A stretch of 64,000 nt of DNA, taken from the NCBI GenBank assembly GCA_031772625.1, contig CM062804.1, positions 274,443,174 through 274,507,173 of the forward strand, given 5' to 3'. Each line of letters opens with the position of its first letter. The stretch's first letter is position 1. This document shows positions 1-11,271 of this stretch, piece after piece. Source of the stretch: Pinus tabuliformis (taxonomy: Eukaryota; Streptophyta; Pinopsida; Pinales; Pinaceae). The notes beneath the pieces are model-generated. The model was not told the DNA's origin, did not search any database, and saw only the letters and a program-made list of their open reading frames with translations. Both the position numbers and the translations under genes were made by a program.

Positions 1-189
1 CAAGGTGGGTTATGGACCTCAATTCATATCCAGTGCACTATCCTTGTGATGTGTGTACATTTCCATTTACTAACTTCATGCAATCAATTCAACCAATTGC
101 CTAAAGCTTCCTCAAAATGTGAGGCATAGGATATGTATTGCACCATCTCAACATTCCATTAGCCTTGGCATCTAGTCCTATTGTCAGGC

Positions 190-640
190 TATAACATTAT
201 GAATGTTTTCCAACTCCTCCCAGCGAAGATCTCCCTTGACTGGTTTGATGTATTGATCTCCATCACGTAAATCCAACAATGTTATATATCACATATCTCC
301 ATCCTCAAATATCATTTGTCGTTTCTTTAAAGTAATGATTACTTTGTTATCAAAATCCCCATTGATTCCCAGCAAAGCAAGATAAGGATCAATTTCATCC
401 ATAATATTAATCACCTCAAAATCAGTAATGTGTGACACCTTGTAAATTTCCACTAGCACTTCCGTTACCCATCCAATGGGAAATATACAATGGTGGTTAG
501 CTAACTTAAGTTGAATTAGTGATCAAGTCAGTTTTAACGTTCGTACCATCACCCATGTTATTTTTGGTAAGATATTTACATTGGACCCCAAGTCCAAGAT
601 CATGTTATCCATCTTGTATTCCTCGATGATTCCACTAAAC
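190..640 (-). pseudogene. Aspartic protease remnant, Gypsy copy A
   Basis: Minus-strand reading near 560-610 gives LDLGSNVNILPK, the usual D-x-G active-site context of plant Gypsy retropepsins. It is followed by a DFEVINIMDE strand and an LLGINGDFDN block around 365-420. Copy B has the same parts at 46210-46640. Broken. Confidence 0.7.
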
Positions 641-1259
641 CAAAAGTCTCTAATCATTGTCTTCTAACATACCACCTAGTTTACTTTACATGGTAAAGTC
701 TACATAGTTGCTAACTTAGGTTCATTAGCACACTACTCCACCATCCTCCTAGAATTTTCTAGATCTTGGGGATATTTTACCAACTCTCAATAACTTTGCA
801 GTAGAATTTGAATTGGATATAATGTTTTCCTTTTCTTATTCCCTATAGTTTTATCATATATTTCAGACACAATCATCTCATGCATTTCCTCTAGCCTACC
901 CCATTCTGCCATGACCAAATCGCATTGAGTCTCCTTATATGTTGTATTCTCTGACGAAGACTTGAATCTCAAAGGTTGTTCAAGTCCTATCCTTACCTAC
1001 AATGTCTATGGTGATCTAGGAATTGTAGCATCTTCTCCTATCTTCAAACCTCCTTGAGTCACTATGGTTACCTATTACTGGTTCTTGCAAGTTTCAAAAA
1101 CTATCATCTCCACATTGGGTCACTCCTTCTCCTAACACTTAGCAATGACATGGGGACATTTTTATGTCGAATGGTATAATGACTTGTAATAGATACATGT
1201 GCATCTAGGGTTAGTGCAGTCTCATGTCGAGTGCCACTGTTGTCCATAATTGTATAAAA

Positions 1260-2420
1260 ATATGGTGCTTTTCACTCAAAAAAATCCTCCTCTTCCCTGA
1301 CCCAAACCTCTAAGTCCTCTAGCCACCATGCCTCATCCTCAGCCTTCCTAATTGTACTATCTACTCTGGTTATACCTAGCTTGGTTGATCCCAATTATCA
1401 TGGTCTCTATTCCTTCAAGTCCCTACAACTAGAATGAGTCAAATGTGTGCTCACATTTCAACTCAAATGCACACAAATGAAGGATATCATGCCTTACTCA
1501 TTCCAAAAAGCTCCAAAGAAAAGTATGGACCTATGATTCATATATTTCCATCATTGGGAAACTCATCAATATTTGGCCCCACAATTGAGAAATCTCACAC
1601 CACATTCCTTTGTGCTATGCAAGTTGATTCACTACTGCAATCACCATATAGTTGGTCAATAACTTGATTTCATTTCTACAGTGGCCTTGTATCCAACAGA
1701 TGGTACATGATACTTCCTCCCACTTTTCCTTCCCCTTCATCAAATACTGAGGTTGTAAGGTTAACACAACTAGATATGACTACACCTATGGCATGCCATT
1801 TTCTATACACCTACTACTGGTGAAGCCTCTACCTTTAACAAAACTCCTAGAGCCTATGACTATATATCGATCGGCTATTGTCTTAATGGTAAACTGATTT
1901 GTGGAAGTAGTCCTCCAATGTACAAGTCTTTATGTTTTTCATTCGAGATCTTGAATGTTAGCTTGTCCTTTAAAACTTTGAATCATTGACTAAATTACCA
2001 TTCTAACTCACCTGGAAAATGATTGATTTCCTTCAATTTTGTAATGCATTAGGACTCTAACTTTGGTTTCTGGAACTCCATAATCAATTCTTACGTTATC
2101 TCCACTCTACTCTTGTTCTGTCTAGCTAGAGTCATGATTTTGAACTTGATATACCACGTCAATACACTATCCATAAAGGTTGCTATGATTTGTGCATTCT
2201 TCATGGCCTCATCCTAGACCTATTTGGTTGTCCACATGGCCTTGTACACAAATAAATGTTGTTATGGGTCCTCAATCCTAGCACCACGAAATATTGGCAT
2301 TTATAATTCGATGATTTCCATTGCATTTTTTTGTATTACTTCCCGATGAAGTACTCCCACCTACACTTGTTGAACTATGAGAAAGTTACTGCCAAATTGT
2401 GTACAAATTTGAACTCCTAG
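1260..2420 (-). pseudogene. gag remnant (retrotransposon capsid), Gypsy copy A
   Basis: Minus-strand translation of 2060-2330 shows a plant retrotransposon gag capsid pattern: a PIFRGARIEDP start, then an FMDSVLTWY block and an MEFQKPKLES block further on. The same blocks appear in copy B at about 48050-48330. The region is broken in many places and is given only as a fossil part. Confidence 0.7.
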
Positions 2421-2930
2421 TATTTCATTGTCATTAACAACAATTACTATGTATGCTAATCATATCAATGCATTGAGTACTCACTACCTAGTTCTTGGAT
2501 ATGCGTGGGGTTGTGGGCTCAATGGTAGGTAGTGTTTCATTTTCTGGTTTCGGTCCTAAAGCTTTTGTACTATGTAGACTCGGTTTTTCTCCTCCTCCTT
2601 CCTCTATTTTTTGTGTACCAAACTGCATCCCTTCATAACTCTCATCACTAGCACTACTGATTGTCCTTTAGTGGCCTCTCCTAACCCCTCCATCTTTGCT
2701 TCTTCTCTTGACAAGAATCGACACTTATTAGCATCCTCCCTTGTCACACCATAAAAAACTCCTTCTTCTCCTCAAAGTGCCAACCTCGTAACTCTCTTAC
2801 TCCATCCTATCCCTTCTCCTTCCTATGCACAACTCTAGACCCACTGTCACCTTCCACTATAGTCCTTCTACCTCTTCTCCTTTCCTTTTCCTTAGACCAT
2901 CTCCTAGTGCTCCCCAGGTGGGGGAGAAAA

Positions 2931-3732
2931 TGTAATACCCCACAATTAATCGTAAATGTTTTAATTTACTTTTTCTAACCTTGCTTCATTGATTATATGC
3001 CATGTTGAAGACATGGTATGAATAAGTGATAAACATAAATGTTTATTTTTTTAAATTTCATTAATAAATATTATTTATGGCCATCCATGAAAATTACAGT
3101 GCAAATGATTTAAATGAGAGTTTCACATACCAAACAATTAAAAGAAAGTTAGAAGAATAAATCATCTCAGTTAGGGAAAAGGATCCAAGAGGGTGAGAGG
3201 GGAAAAAACATGAGGCAACCTTGTGAACATGGAGCCTTGTTGGAGAAGGCCCAAGAGAGGAGGAAAAAATTTATATATGTCCATACCATTAGATGGGATT
3301 TTATGGAAGGAGACACAATGCTATCCAAAATGGAAATCTAGAGGTAGTTTTCTAGTTGAATCCTAAAGTTCGACTTTGTATGGTCAACGATTATCCTAGG
3401 CTAGACCTAGTGTGGTCATTTTCAGAATAGACTAATCTCAATGCCAATCTAGCTCGAGGGGAGTTCTTGTAGGAAGAACGAGTCTTCATTGATTGTGTGG
3501 AGCATTCTTTTATCGAGGAATAATTTTCATGGCACACCAGTTTATTGGAAGAAGATATAAGTGAAATGTGTTCTTAGAATGGTTCCTATATGTATTTATG
3601 TTTTTGTCTCATTGTGAAAATGTATTGAAAATTAATAATGGTAATGTAAGGTAGTCATATATTATTGTTGAATAAGATTATTTAAAACCTTAATGGGCAA
3701 TTTTCCATCAATTTAGAAAAATCCTTAATTCA
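2931..3732 (-). repeat. LTR of Gypsy family 1, copy A
   Basis: About 802 bp, beginning TGTAATACCCC and ending in CA. The matching LTR of copy B is at 48998-49801, about 94 percent identical over the first 150 bases by eye. It lies at the 5' side of the minus-strand gag, so it should be a 5' LTR. The exact right edge is uncertain because five more bases (TTACT) are shared between both copies after the CA. Confidence 0.7.
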
Positions 3733-5491
3733 TTACTATTTAGGTAGATAAAGAAAAAATGTTCCCACGGATCTACTAGATGAATAACAATATTGTTTCT
3801 ATAGAATCTAGCAAAGGAAGTAGCTACATATAAATATTCTTAAGTTAATAATAAAATATTCTATTTTGGTATCCCATAAATAGAATGAAAGATCTTTAAC
3901 CAAGTCAAACTCGAAGTGACGCAAAAAGAAAAAATAAACAAATGAAAAAAAATGGGATAGGAAATTTATAAGCCCGAAACCCTTTAGGGTTATTAAGAAC
4001 ATGACAACATTATACCTATTTGTCGAAATGATAAATAATTGTGAAAAATAAAGCAAACACCATTGTACATGAAATAATTTATAATAGAGAAACTATTTTT
4101 TAAAGCAATTGCATATTCATAGGAGACTGTTTAATTAAAAATAAAATGATATATGACCAAAAGTTGTAATTGTTAACTGTTAGAACAATGAAGAAATTAA
4201 TAAACAAGTATAACCATTTTTAGACTTAAGATAAACACGATAACCAAAATAAAATAAAACCATATTCTTTTATGATATTCACTCAAATTATTACACATGG
4301 TTGCATTCCTCACAATCGATTCACAAATAAATTATAAAACAAAATACAAGCCCAAGTGGCATCACGATTTAAAAATCTATTCGAAAGTTTGGTCTCGGCG
4401 TCTAAGTACCTAGAGGAATACAAAACCAGAAGGGAAATATTAGAAATACTACACCAATACTATATAAAAAGTAAAGACATTACAGTAAAGAGAACCTTGA
4501 GAAATGACAACATATACCATGTTTCGTGAGGAGATCCTTAGGGATAACTTTAAGAACATGAAGTCAGCAAAAGCAAATAAAATTAAAATCATTCTTGTGA
4601 GGTGGTAGGTTAATCAAGTTAAAATAAAATAAAATTAAGAGCTATGTTAGGATTGTCCATATTATATTTTTTTCCTTTATTAATATGTTTCAAATGTTAT
4701 GTATCATATCCATGTTAAGAATGGTATAAATTACACATCGCAGGATGATGATTAATGTTTTCTAACACAAATACGGTTTATAACCCAGGTAAAATTTATA
4801 TTAAATATGTTTTTTTTGGCATTAACAAGGTTTTTATTCTAAATTATTATATGTCAATTAAACATAGAATAAATTATATGCCATATAATATTAATGATAT
4901 GATTTTTATATGGTATTTGTCAACTCTATAAAAATTTGTGGAAAAAAAAAATCCCCTTACTTTATTTCTATATAAAGTGGATGAAAATTAAGATGGAAAT
5001 TGAAGGACTTTATTTGTGGTGGACATTGATTTTTTTTGGTTATTATTATTCATTTTTTAGTTCATTATTAAAAGTATTATTTTATTATTTTTAAATGTAA
5101 CATTCTGATGTAGAGTACTTTTCAATATGAAAACCAACCAAGATCCATCTTAACTATTGATCTATCAAGCACTCAAAATAAATGTTTGCACCCTGAGATA
5201 TTTGATCCCTCGCCGCCCTTGATAGATCTGAAATAAATAAGGATCTTTCATCCTAACCCCTAATTTGTCAATGTTCAAGAGGTATCAAATATCTCATGCT
5301 TTGCACTCAAAAAAGAAGTTTGAAGCTTGAGAGATCTATAGCTAAAATCACTTGATAAATTTGGAGTAAATATGGATCTACATAGGTTATAAATGAAGGT
5401 GTTTATTTTCAAATATGATTTATAATATAATATTGTAAATCATATTATATAATAGAGAGTTATATTTGGAAATAAATTATAATAGTAAAAT

Positions 5492-5493
<2 letters not shown>
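3733..5493. other. AT-rich stretch without recognisable gene
   Basis: Very AT-rich, with poly-A and poly-T runs. Short open frames on both strands have no motif or domain pattern I recognise. I see no exon, RNA gene or element end here. Confidence 0.6.

Positions 5494-5546
<53 letters not shown>
5494..5546. repeat. (AT)n microsatellite
   Basis: An uninterrupted run of AT dinucleotides of about 53 bases. Confidence 0.95.
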
Positions 5547-5548
<2 letters not shown>

Positions 5549-5999
5549 TAGTAAATATGTCTAAATTTTCGAAAGTGGTTTGAAATATCATATTATAGAT
5601 CATATTATATAAATGATAGTATTTTTTATTTATTTGTGAAAATATAAGTGAGTTATATTGGAAACAAGGAGCTAGAGTGAAGCAGGAGAATGTGGGAAAT
5701 CGAAATTCTATAAAGTTTTGAGCCTATATGGCAATAATAGAGGGAGGGAACTCTGCTCCCTCCTATCTTAGTGTCCTCTTCAATTGATGAAAGGGAACTC
5801 AGGGTGGGTTTCGTTCCCTTTTTGATAGAATAGGGGATATTTTATAAGGAATCAACCGAGCAGACTTAGGGAAGATATGGAGTAAAATGGTGCAAATTCA
5901 AAAGTAGTTGATGGAGGGGTTTTAGAGCAAGGACTGGGTCCCACAATGTTAGGCCCAAATGGAGCTTAAAAGCCTAAGGCAAAAAAAAAATGCTAGGGC
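5547..5999. other. No gene seen; possible 5' leader of the adjacent LINE
   Basis: No open frame with recognisable content. It lies directly upstream of the ORF1 remnant of the plus-strand LINE and may contain its 5' untranslated region, but no boundary or target-site duplication is visible. Confidence 0.4.
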
Positions 6000-7290
6000 A
6001 GTCATCATAGATCCACAGACTTGAGCCATCAGAGACCATATGAAAACGTACGCATTCATTTACAAATTATGGGGATTGAGCCTAATGAGAAAGTATTATG
6101 AACCTAGATCGAGTATATCTCGAAACCCAAATAGGAATTTGACCTCCACTTGGGTTCTAAATGATTCTTTATAACTATATTTTCTAACCTGCAAGAGAGA
6201 GACAAGGTCTTTTAGGGAAGACCATACATTCTCTCCTCAGCCGACCTATACATGCGACCCTAGATGAAATATTTTACACCGTAGTAGGAAAAATTTACCT
6301 ATGTTCTAGTGTGGAGAAGCTTATATTATTTTCCCCTATATTACTAGTTGCAGACAACATTAAGAGTTATCGATAACTTTTTTGTATGATTTATGAAGAT
6401 AGAAGTGGTGATCCAACCAGATAAATACATTTCCTATTTCAAGATCTCTGTTAAAATTGATGTATTGTGTTCTCTCCGAGATGTGGTAACTCTGGATCCC
6501 AGGATGAAGTCTGGTGAGAGAGTATTGACTATGAGAAAATTCCTTTCTGATGTAGATGATACCATGAAAACAAGCATCTCTTAAGAGTATTCCTTCTCAA
6601 TTTTAAGTCAGTGCAACCAAGAGCTCATTGGGACAAGGGCTCTGAGGGTTTCACAAAAGTGGGTGAAAATGGTAAGACAAGAAGGAAACGATAGTAGAAG
6701 CTTCCGAGGGAAAACAAGGAATCCAAGAACTTTTATGATTTCTTGTCTGATGAAACCCTATAGGAGGAAATAGAGATTGAAAAATTTGAAGAACCAAAGG
6801 ACCATGAAACACTGATGTAGGATCCTCCAACCAATACATAAATATGGGGGAAACCAGATCAACCCCAAGTGAGGAATGGGGATCTAGGGAACCCAACTGA
6901 GTCTCAGTAGCGAGACGAAGAATTGGATATGACTCTAATTGAGGTAGGGATGGAAGATATAGATATAAAGATATTGCATAATGAGAAGGATTAGATTTTC
7001 CACATATGTTAGAACAGTGGAAGGAGCAAGGAATGTAAATGATCCACAAAGGATAAATATATCAGATACAATATCTATTCCTCACACATTCATAAACGAG
7101 ACTTAGGGGAACAAGGAGAGCACATGGGGAACTAAAAGGGTTGGGAGTCAAAGTGTTAAGCGTAAAAAAAATCTAGACCCCCATGCTAGTTGAGAGGAAA
7201 AGAAGAAGGAAATATAATAGTGTTTCCCTCGAGGAGCTTGATGCCTTATTGATAAACTATGGTAAGATGAAATCCTAGAACCCTAACTCC
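6000..7290 (+). pseudogene. LINE ORF1 remnant (DUF4283-like, zinc-knuckle region)
   Basis: In the forward frames around 6200-6260 I read GRPYILSPADLYMRP, and from 6391 a KIEVVIQPDKYISYFKISVK block followed by VTLDPR. Known plant L1 ORF1 proteins carry a DUF4283 domain with this pattern (a tryptophan or tyrosine-rich strand, then a YxxFARICVEID-like strand) before a CCHC knuckle. The knuckle here is only faintly recognisable near 6540-6600. ORF1 binds element RNA in the L1 family. Several stops and shifts; not functional. Confidence 0.6.
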
Positions 7291-7307
7291 TCCTCCCTTC
7301 CATTACA

Positions 7308-9680
7308 ATGAAAGTTTTAACATGGAATATAAGAGGTTTGAATAGCACAAGAAAAAAATAAAATTCTTAAAGAGAAGATTGAAAAGGAAAACCTAGATAT
7401 CATCTTCATTCAAGTGACTATGTGTTCACCCAAATATCTGAAAAATAATTGGTGGGAATTTTTAGGATATATATGAATATGTAGATATTGAAGCTTGGAA
7501 TGTTACAAGAGGAATATTAACCATGTGGAAGCGTCAGAAGGTAAAACTTATCTCCTCTGAATCCACTAGGTACTCCCTTTCTATAGTTATGCAATTTATT
7601 GGTTATTGAGATCCAATACTATGTATGAATGTGTATGGCCCCCAATGGATTTATGGGAAGCCTAAATTCATCAAATATTTGGAGGATATATGTAAATGGA
7701 TACGACTCTTGAAATGGATATTGGTAGAGATTTCAACATGATCTTTACCTTGGAGGAGAGCAAAAGAGGAACAAGGAAACTATATTATGACTGAAAGAGT
7801 TTCCAGAACAAAGTTGGTGGAACTAGAAGCAGCAAATGGTATGTATACCTAGAACAAAAAAAGAAGGGAAAAATATGTGGTGGAATCAAGTCTAGATATA
7901 TGTTTAGCTTCAAAGGATATAATCCTCCAAGGAATCAGTGTAGAAGCCAATATCCTACATTATGGTGGATCTCATCACTCGCCTATCCTTTTGGATGTTA
8001 AGAATATGGGAATTCCAACAAACAAACACCTCATGTTTGAGGGATTTTAGTTGGATCATCCTAACTTTGCGAACAATATGAAATAATGATGAAAGGAAGT
8101 GGGAGAAGATAGAGGCTCTAAAATGTTTAAAGTGCAGCAAAGACTAAAACAAGTCAAAGGTAAGATCAGATTTTTCAATAGGCATGAGGAGATTCAAATA
8201 TTTTTAGCTAACGAGGGATATAATGATGAAAATAAAAAACTATAGAACTCCCTCTACTAGGAATTGGAAGAGAGATGCAGACAGGAGGATAAATTATGGA
8301 AACAAAAATATAGGGTTCAATGGATCCTTGAAGGAGAAAGGAATACTAAATTCTTCCACAAAAACATTGTAATCCATAGAAACCATAACAAAATATTGAA
8401 ATTGAAGGACGGGAAGGGAACACTGCCAAAGACATCAGGTGTTTGACCAAATTCTAGTTTGAAGTTTTCAGGGATAGCAACCGAACCCCAAGGAGACAGA
8501 TTAATAGAAATTCAGAAAATCTTGTGCAATGTCCCAAGGATGATCAATGAGGAGCATAATGCCAATATTGTGAGGCCCATATCTCAAGAGGAGGTGGAAC
8601 AAGTAGTGCAATATATGTCAAACGGTAACGTTCCTAGTCCAGATGGTTTCATTGTGGATATATTCATGCCTATTGGGATATTGTAGGTCAAGATATATAT
8701 GAAGTAGTGGAAGAATCTCGTAGATCAACAGATGTTCTTAAGGACTTCAATGCCAACCTAATTACTTTGATCCTGAAATAAAAAGAATCAAACTTCCCAT
8801 ATCAATATCATCCTATTTTTCTCTATAACATAATATATAAGATCATCTCTAAAGTTATAGCAAATTGGCTGAAGGTTTTTCTGCTAAGCCTGGACTCAAA
8901 AGAATAAGTGGGGTTTGTGGAGGGGAGAAAAATCCTAGAAAAAGTAATACAGGCTCATGAAATCATCCAATCCCTCAAATCACCAAAAAAACAAGGGGTG
9001 GTAATACAATTGGACATAGCAAAAGCCTATGACAAAATGAGCTAGGAATATATGGAGTGCACACTGCAGGATTTTGTTTTTAATCAACAATGGATCTAGT
9101 GGGTCATGTCAGTAGTCACTACTCCTAGATTTTTGGTTTTGGTCAATAGGGCACCAACTAAACCCTTTTCGTCCACAATAGACATGAGGTAGGGAGTCCC
9201 ACTATCTCCTTTTTCCTTTGTTCTACAAATGGAGGGACTCATCAAAATCATTAAAGTAGAGATTGCCACATGTGAGATAAAGGGGTTACAACCTCACCTA
9301 GAATCTAAGATAACAACCCATACCAGTTCATGGATGATACAATGCTCAATGGTGTTCCTACTATCAAAGAAGCCAAGATCTACAAATATATTTTTTATGG
9401 CTTTTCCAAAGCTTTAGGGTTGTAGATTAACTGCTCAAAGTTAATGATTTTCTTTTTTAACACTCGTATCGCTATGTGGAGGAATACCACAAATATTTTA
9501 GGATTCCAAAGGAAATCATTTCCATAAAGTTATCTCGAAATAGCCTTGATAGATAATTCTCGTAAAATTTCAACATAAGAAACCCTAATCTCCAAATTAC
9601 AACATAAGTTTAAGACGTTGACTTTTAGAGCGCATAATTTGGTAGGTAGATTAGTGTTCATAAAAGAAGTGTTCCAAGTC
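7308..9680 (+). pseudogene. LINE ORF2 remnant (endonuclease and reverse transcriptase)
   Basis: It starts at the ATG at 7308 with KVLTWNIRGLN, the usual first strand of the L1 apurinic-type endonuclease. Reverse-transcriptase blocks follow in shifting frames: GNVPSPDGF near 8630, an LDIAKAYDKM block near 9010-9045 and the catalytic FMDD at 9327-9338. This is target-primed reverse transcription machinery of the L1 clade. Multiple stops, including one soon after the first strand, and frameshifts. The part after the RT palm is truncated near 9680, so the zinc-finger and any RNase H region are missing. Confidence 0.8.
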
Positions 9681-9702
9681 ATATGTATGTATACGTGATT
9701 TC

Positions 9703-10935
9703 TTTTACCAAAGCCTCTATCTCTCTATTTATACCTCCACCCGGCTTGTTCTCTTCAACATCGGATATCATTTCTATCTTTTTGGAATTATTTATAGTTT
9801 TACACCAACTCGTTCTCTTCACCATCTCATCTCATTTCTTTCTCATTCGATTTTTCTTTTTTTTTTTGCGGTCGATGTGAGTGGCGGTTTCAAAGCTGGT
9901 ATTAGTGTTTGCATTTTTACCCTCTTCATACTATCTCCTATTACGGCTGATGATGGTGACTCTGTAAACCAGCTGGCAACGCAGGCACCATCATTGGGTA
10001 AACTGAATCAGTGCTGGCTGTTTTTTCTGTCTAACGCATGTAATTTCCAAAAAAAATTGTCTGAACGAGATCCAGTTACACTATAAAATATATATATATA
10101 TATATGAATCTAGTTGTAAAATTGCTACTAATTGTAAGAAATTTTGATGTCTGCGTGTTTAGGGCAAGTAGCACCGCTCAGGAAGGGTCGGTATAATGAC
10201 GGACCTGGATGTTAGTGCTACACGGAGTGCGGCGGGTATGGATGCTGCGAATGGTGCAGCCCAACGTGACACGAACATGCCGGAAAGATGGTACAAAACC
10301 CGCCGGCGACTATGACTACTGCCAATATTGTAGCGACGAGAGCGGGTTGAGGGCTATTGGTGCATCGGATGTTAGGTCGTAGGCACTAGATTGAATAATA
10401 ATAACATCTTAGAGCCTAGTTATATATAACTATGTCAGGATACAGGCATGGATCTAGATAACAGCCGGACTCCATCACTTTGTTTACATGGATCTAGATA
10501 ATGTTTTGCTAATGTTTATTTGTTTTTGTGTGTTTATAATAACTTTTGGCCACTTTGATGACAGTGTATTTATAATAAATTTAAATTATTTTGATGAAAA
10601 TTTTATTAATTGCTTGAATGATTATTTATAGATAATTAATTGTTTCAATGTTTATTTACAGGCAATCGGAACAATTTTGAATATTTCAATAACCTTCTGT
10701 TTTTAATTATGACATGCTTTGACATTTTAATGATCAATTTCTTAAATGTTTTCATTTTTATTTTGGTGTATTTATAATAAGTTTGTGTTACTTTGATGAT
10801 TGGTTTATTAAATATTTCAATTTTTATTAGCAGGTTTTGTAAATAATTTTGAATATTTCATTCTCACTTTTTTTTTTCATTTAGTTCCAAGGTTATCTAG
10901 TGAAAAGAATGTAGAATAAGATTAAAAAGCGGTCT
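9703..10935 (+). repeat. Duplicated segment, copy A (dead cysteine-rich peptide gene and flanks)
   Basis: Matches 21308-21990 plus 24623-25165 in order and orientation, with the 2.6-kb insertion of copy B absent. Homology begins at the promoter-like TATTTATACC and ends near the GTTCCAA...ATCTAGTGAAAAGAA block. Identity looks like 85-90 percent by eye. Confidence 0.85.
9881..10350 (+). pseudogene. Dead paralogue of the cysteine-rich secreted peptide gene
   Basis: Aligns over its whole length with the intact gene at 21473-21942: exon-1 part 9881-9997, intron 9998-10168, exon-2 part 10169-10350. Splice sites are kept (GGTAAAC donor; AG before TAGCACC). The ATG has become GTG at 9881-9883, 7 bases are missing in the signal-peptide part, and exon 2 has two nonsense codons: TAG at 10213-10215 in place of the Trp codon of the intact copy, and TGA at 10267-10269 in place of the codon for the last cysteine. 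The exon-2 length (182 nt) is unchanged. An alternative frame starting at 9877 restores the pro-region reading but not the cysteine domain. Confidently a pseudogene of the same small family. Confidence 0.85.
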
Positions 10936-11271
10936 ATTAAACAAGTAGTTGTCACAAAAAAAAAATGGAAGTGGGTGAGTTTGGATTTTTTTTCGGAGAT
11001 GTAAGAATTTTTAAGCTTCTGATATTTTATTAGATAGAAAAAACAGAAAAGAAGAAATTGGCTTTAATTTATTTTGTGATTACAGTGTTTTTAATTTGAA
11101 AAATTTATATTTTCTTTCTTTCTTATGGGAGAAGATGGATCTTCTTGAAGTGATCTTAAAAAATACCCAGTAACTTTTCGATGAACTAGTGAGAATATAT
11201 GGTCTTTTAAGCAACACTACCTCTTTAGATCAAAATGATGGTCAAAGGAGCACACCATTGTCAAAAAGAGT
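10936..11271. other. AT-rich spacer, no gene seen
   Basis: Separates the duplicated segment from the Copia gag region. Poly-A and poly-T runs only. Confidence 0.5.

Larger units (their letters stand above)
1..3732 (-). mobile_element. Ty3/Gypsy fossil, family 1 copy A (partial)
   Basis: Right-hand part of a minus-strand Gypsy element; its pol side lies beyond the window edge. From right to left: an LTR, a short leader, a gag region and a protease region. The same arrangement recurs at about 46010-49801 at roughly 90 percent identity by eye, which confirms it as a repeat family. The element is broken, with many breaks across gag-pro, so it is old. A polypurine-like run beside the LTR points the opposite way to the coding order (see findings). 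Confidence 0.8.
6000..9680 (+). mobile_element. Old L1-type LINE, plus strand
   Basis: A non-LTR retrotransposon with the plant L1 order: an ORF1 with a DUF4283-like part (about 6000-6600), then ORF2 with endonuclease (from 7308) and reverse transcriptase (about 8560-9440). Frames are interrupted repeatedly by stops and small shifts, so it is long dead. Its 3' side stops abruptly near 9680-9703, where the duplicated peptide-gene segment begins; no poly(A) tail is visible there. Much more decayed than the LINE at 49806-55345. Confidence 0.8.

Noticed and set aside
9877-10086. GTG-started 69-codon frame as a functional peptide
   Set aside because: It lacks the cysteine exon unless spliced, and that exon carries two stops; the start is not an ATG.
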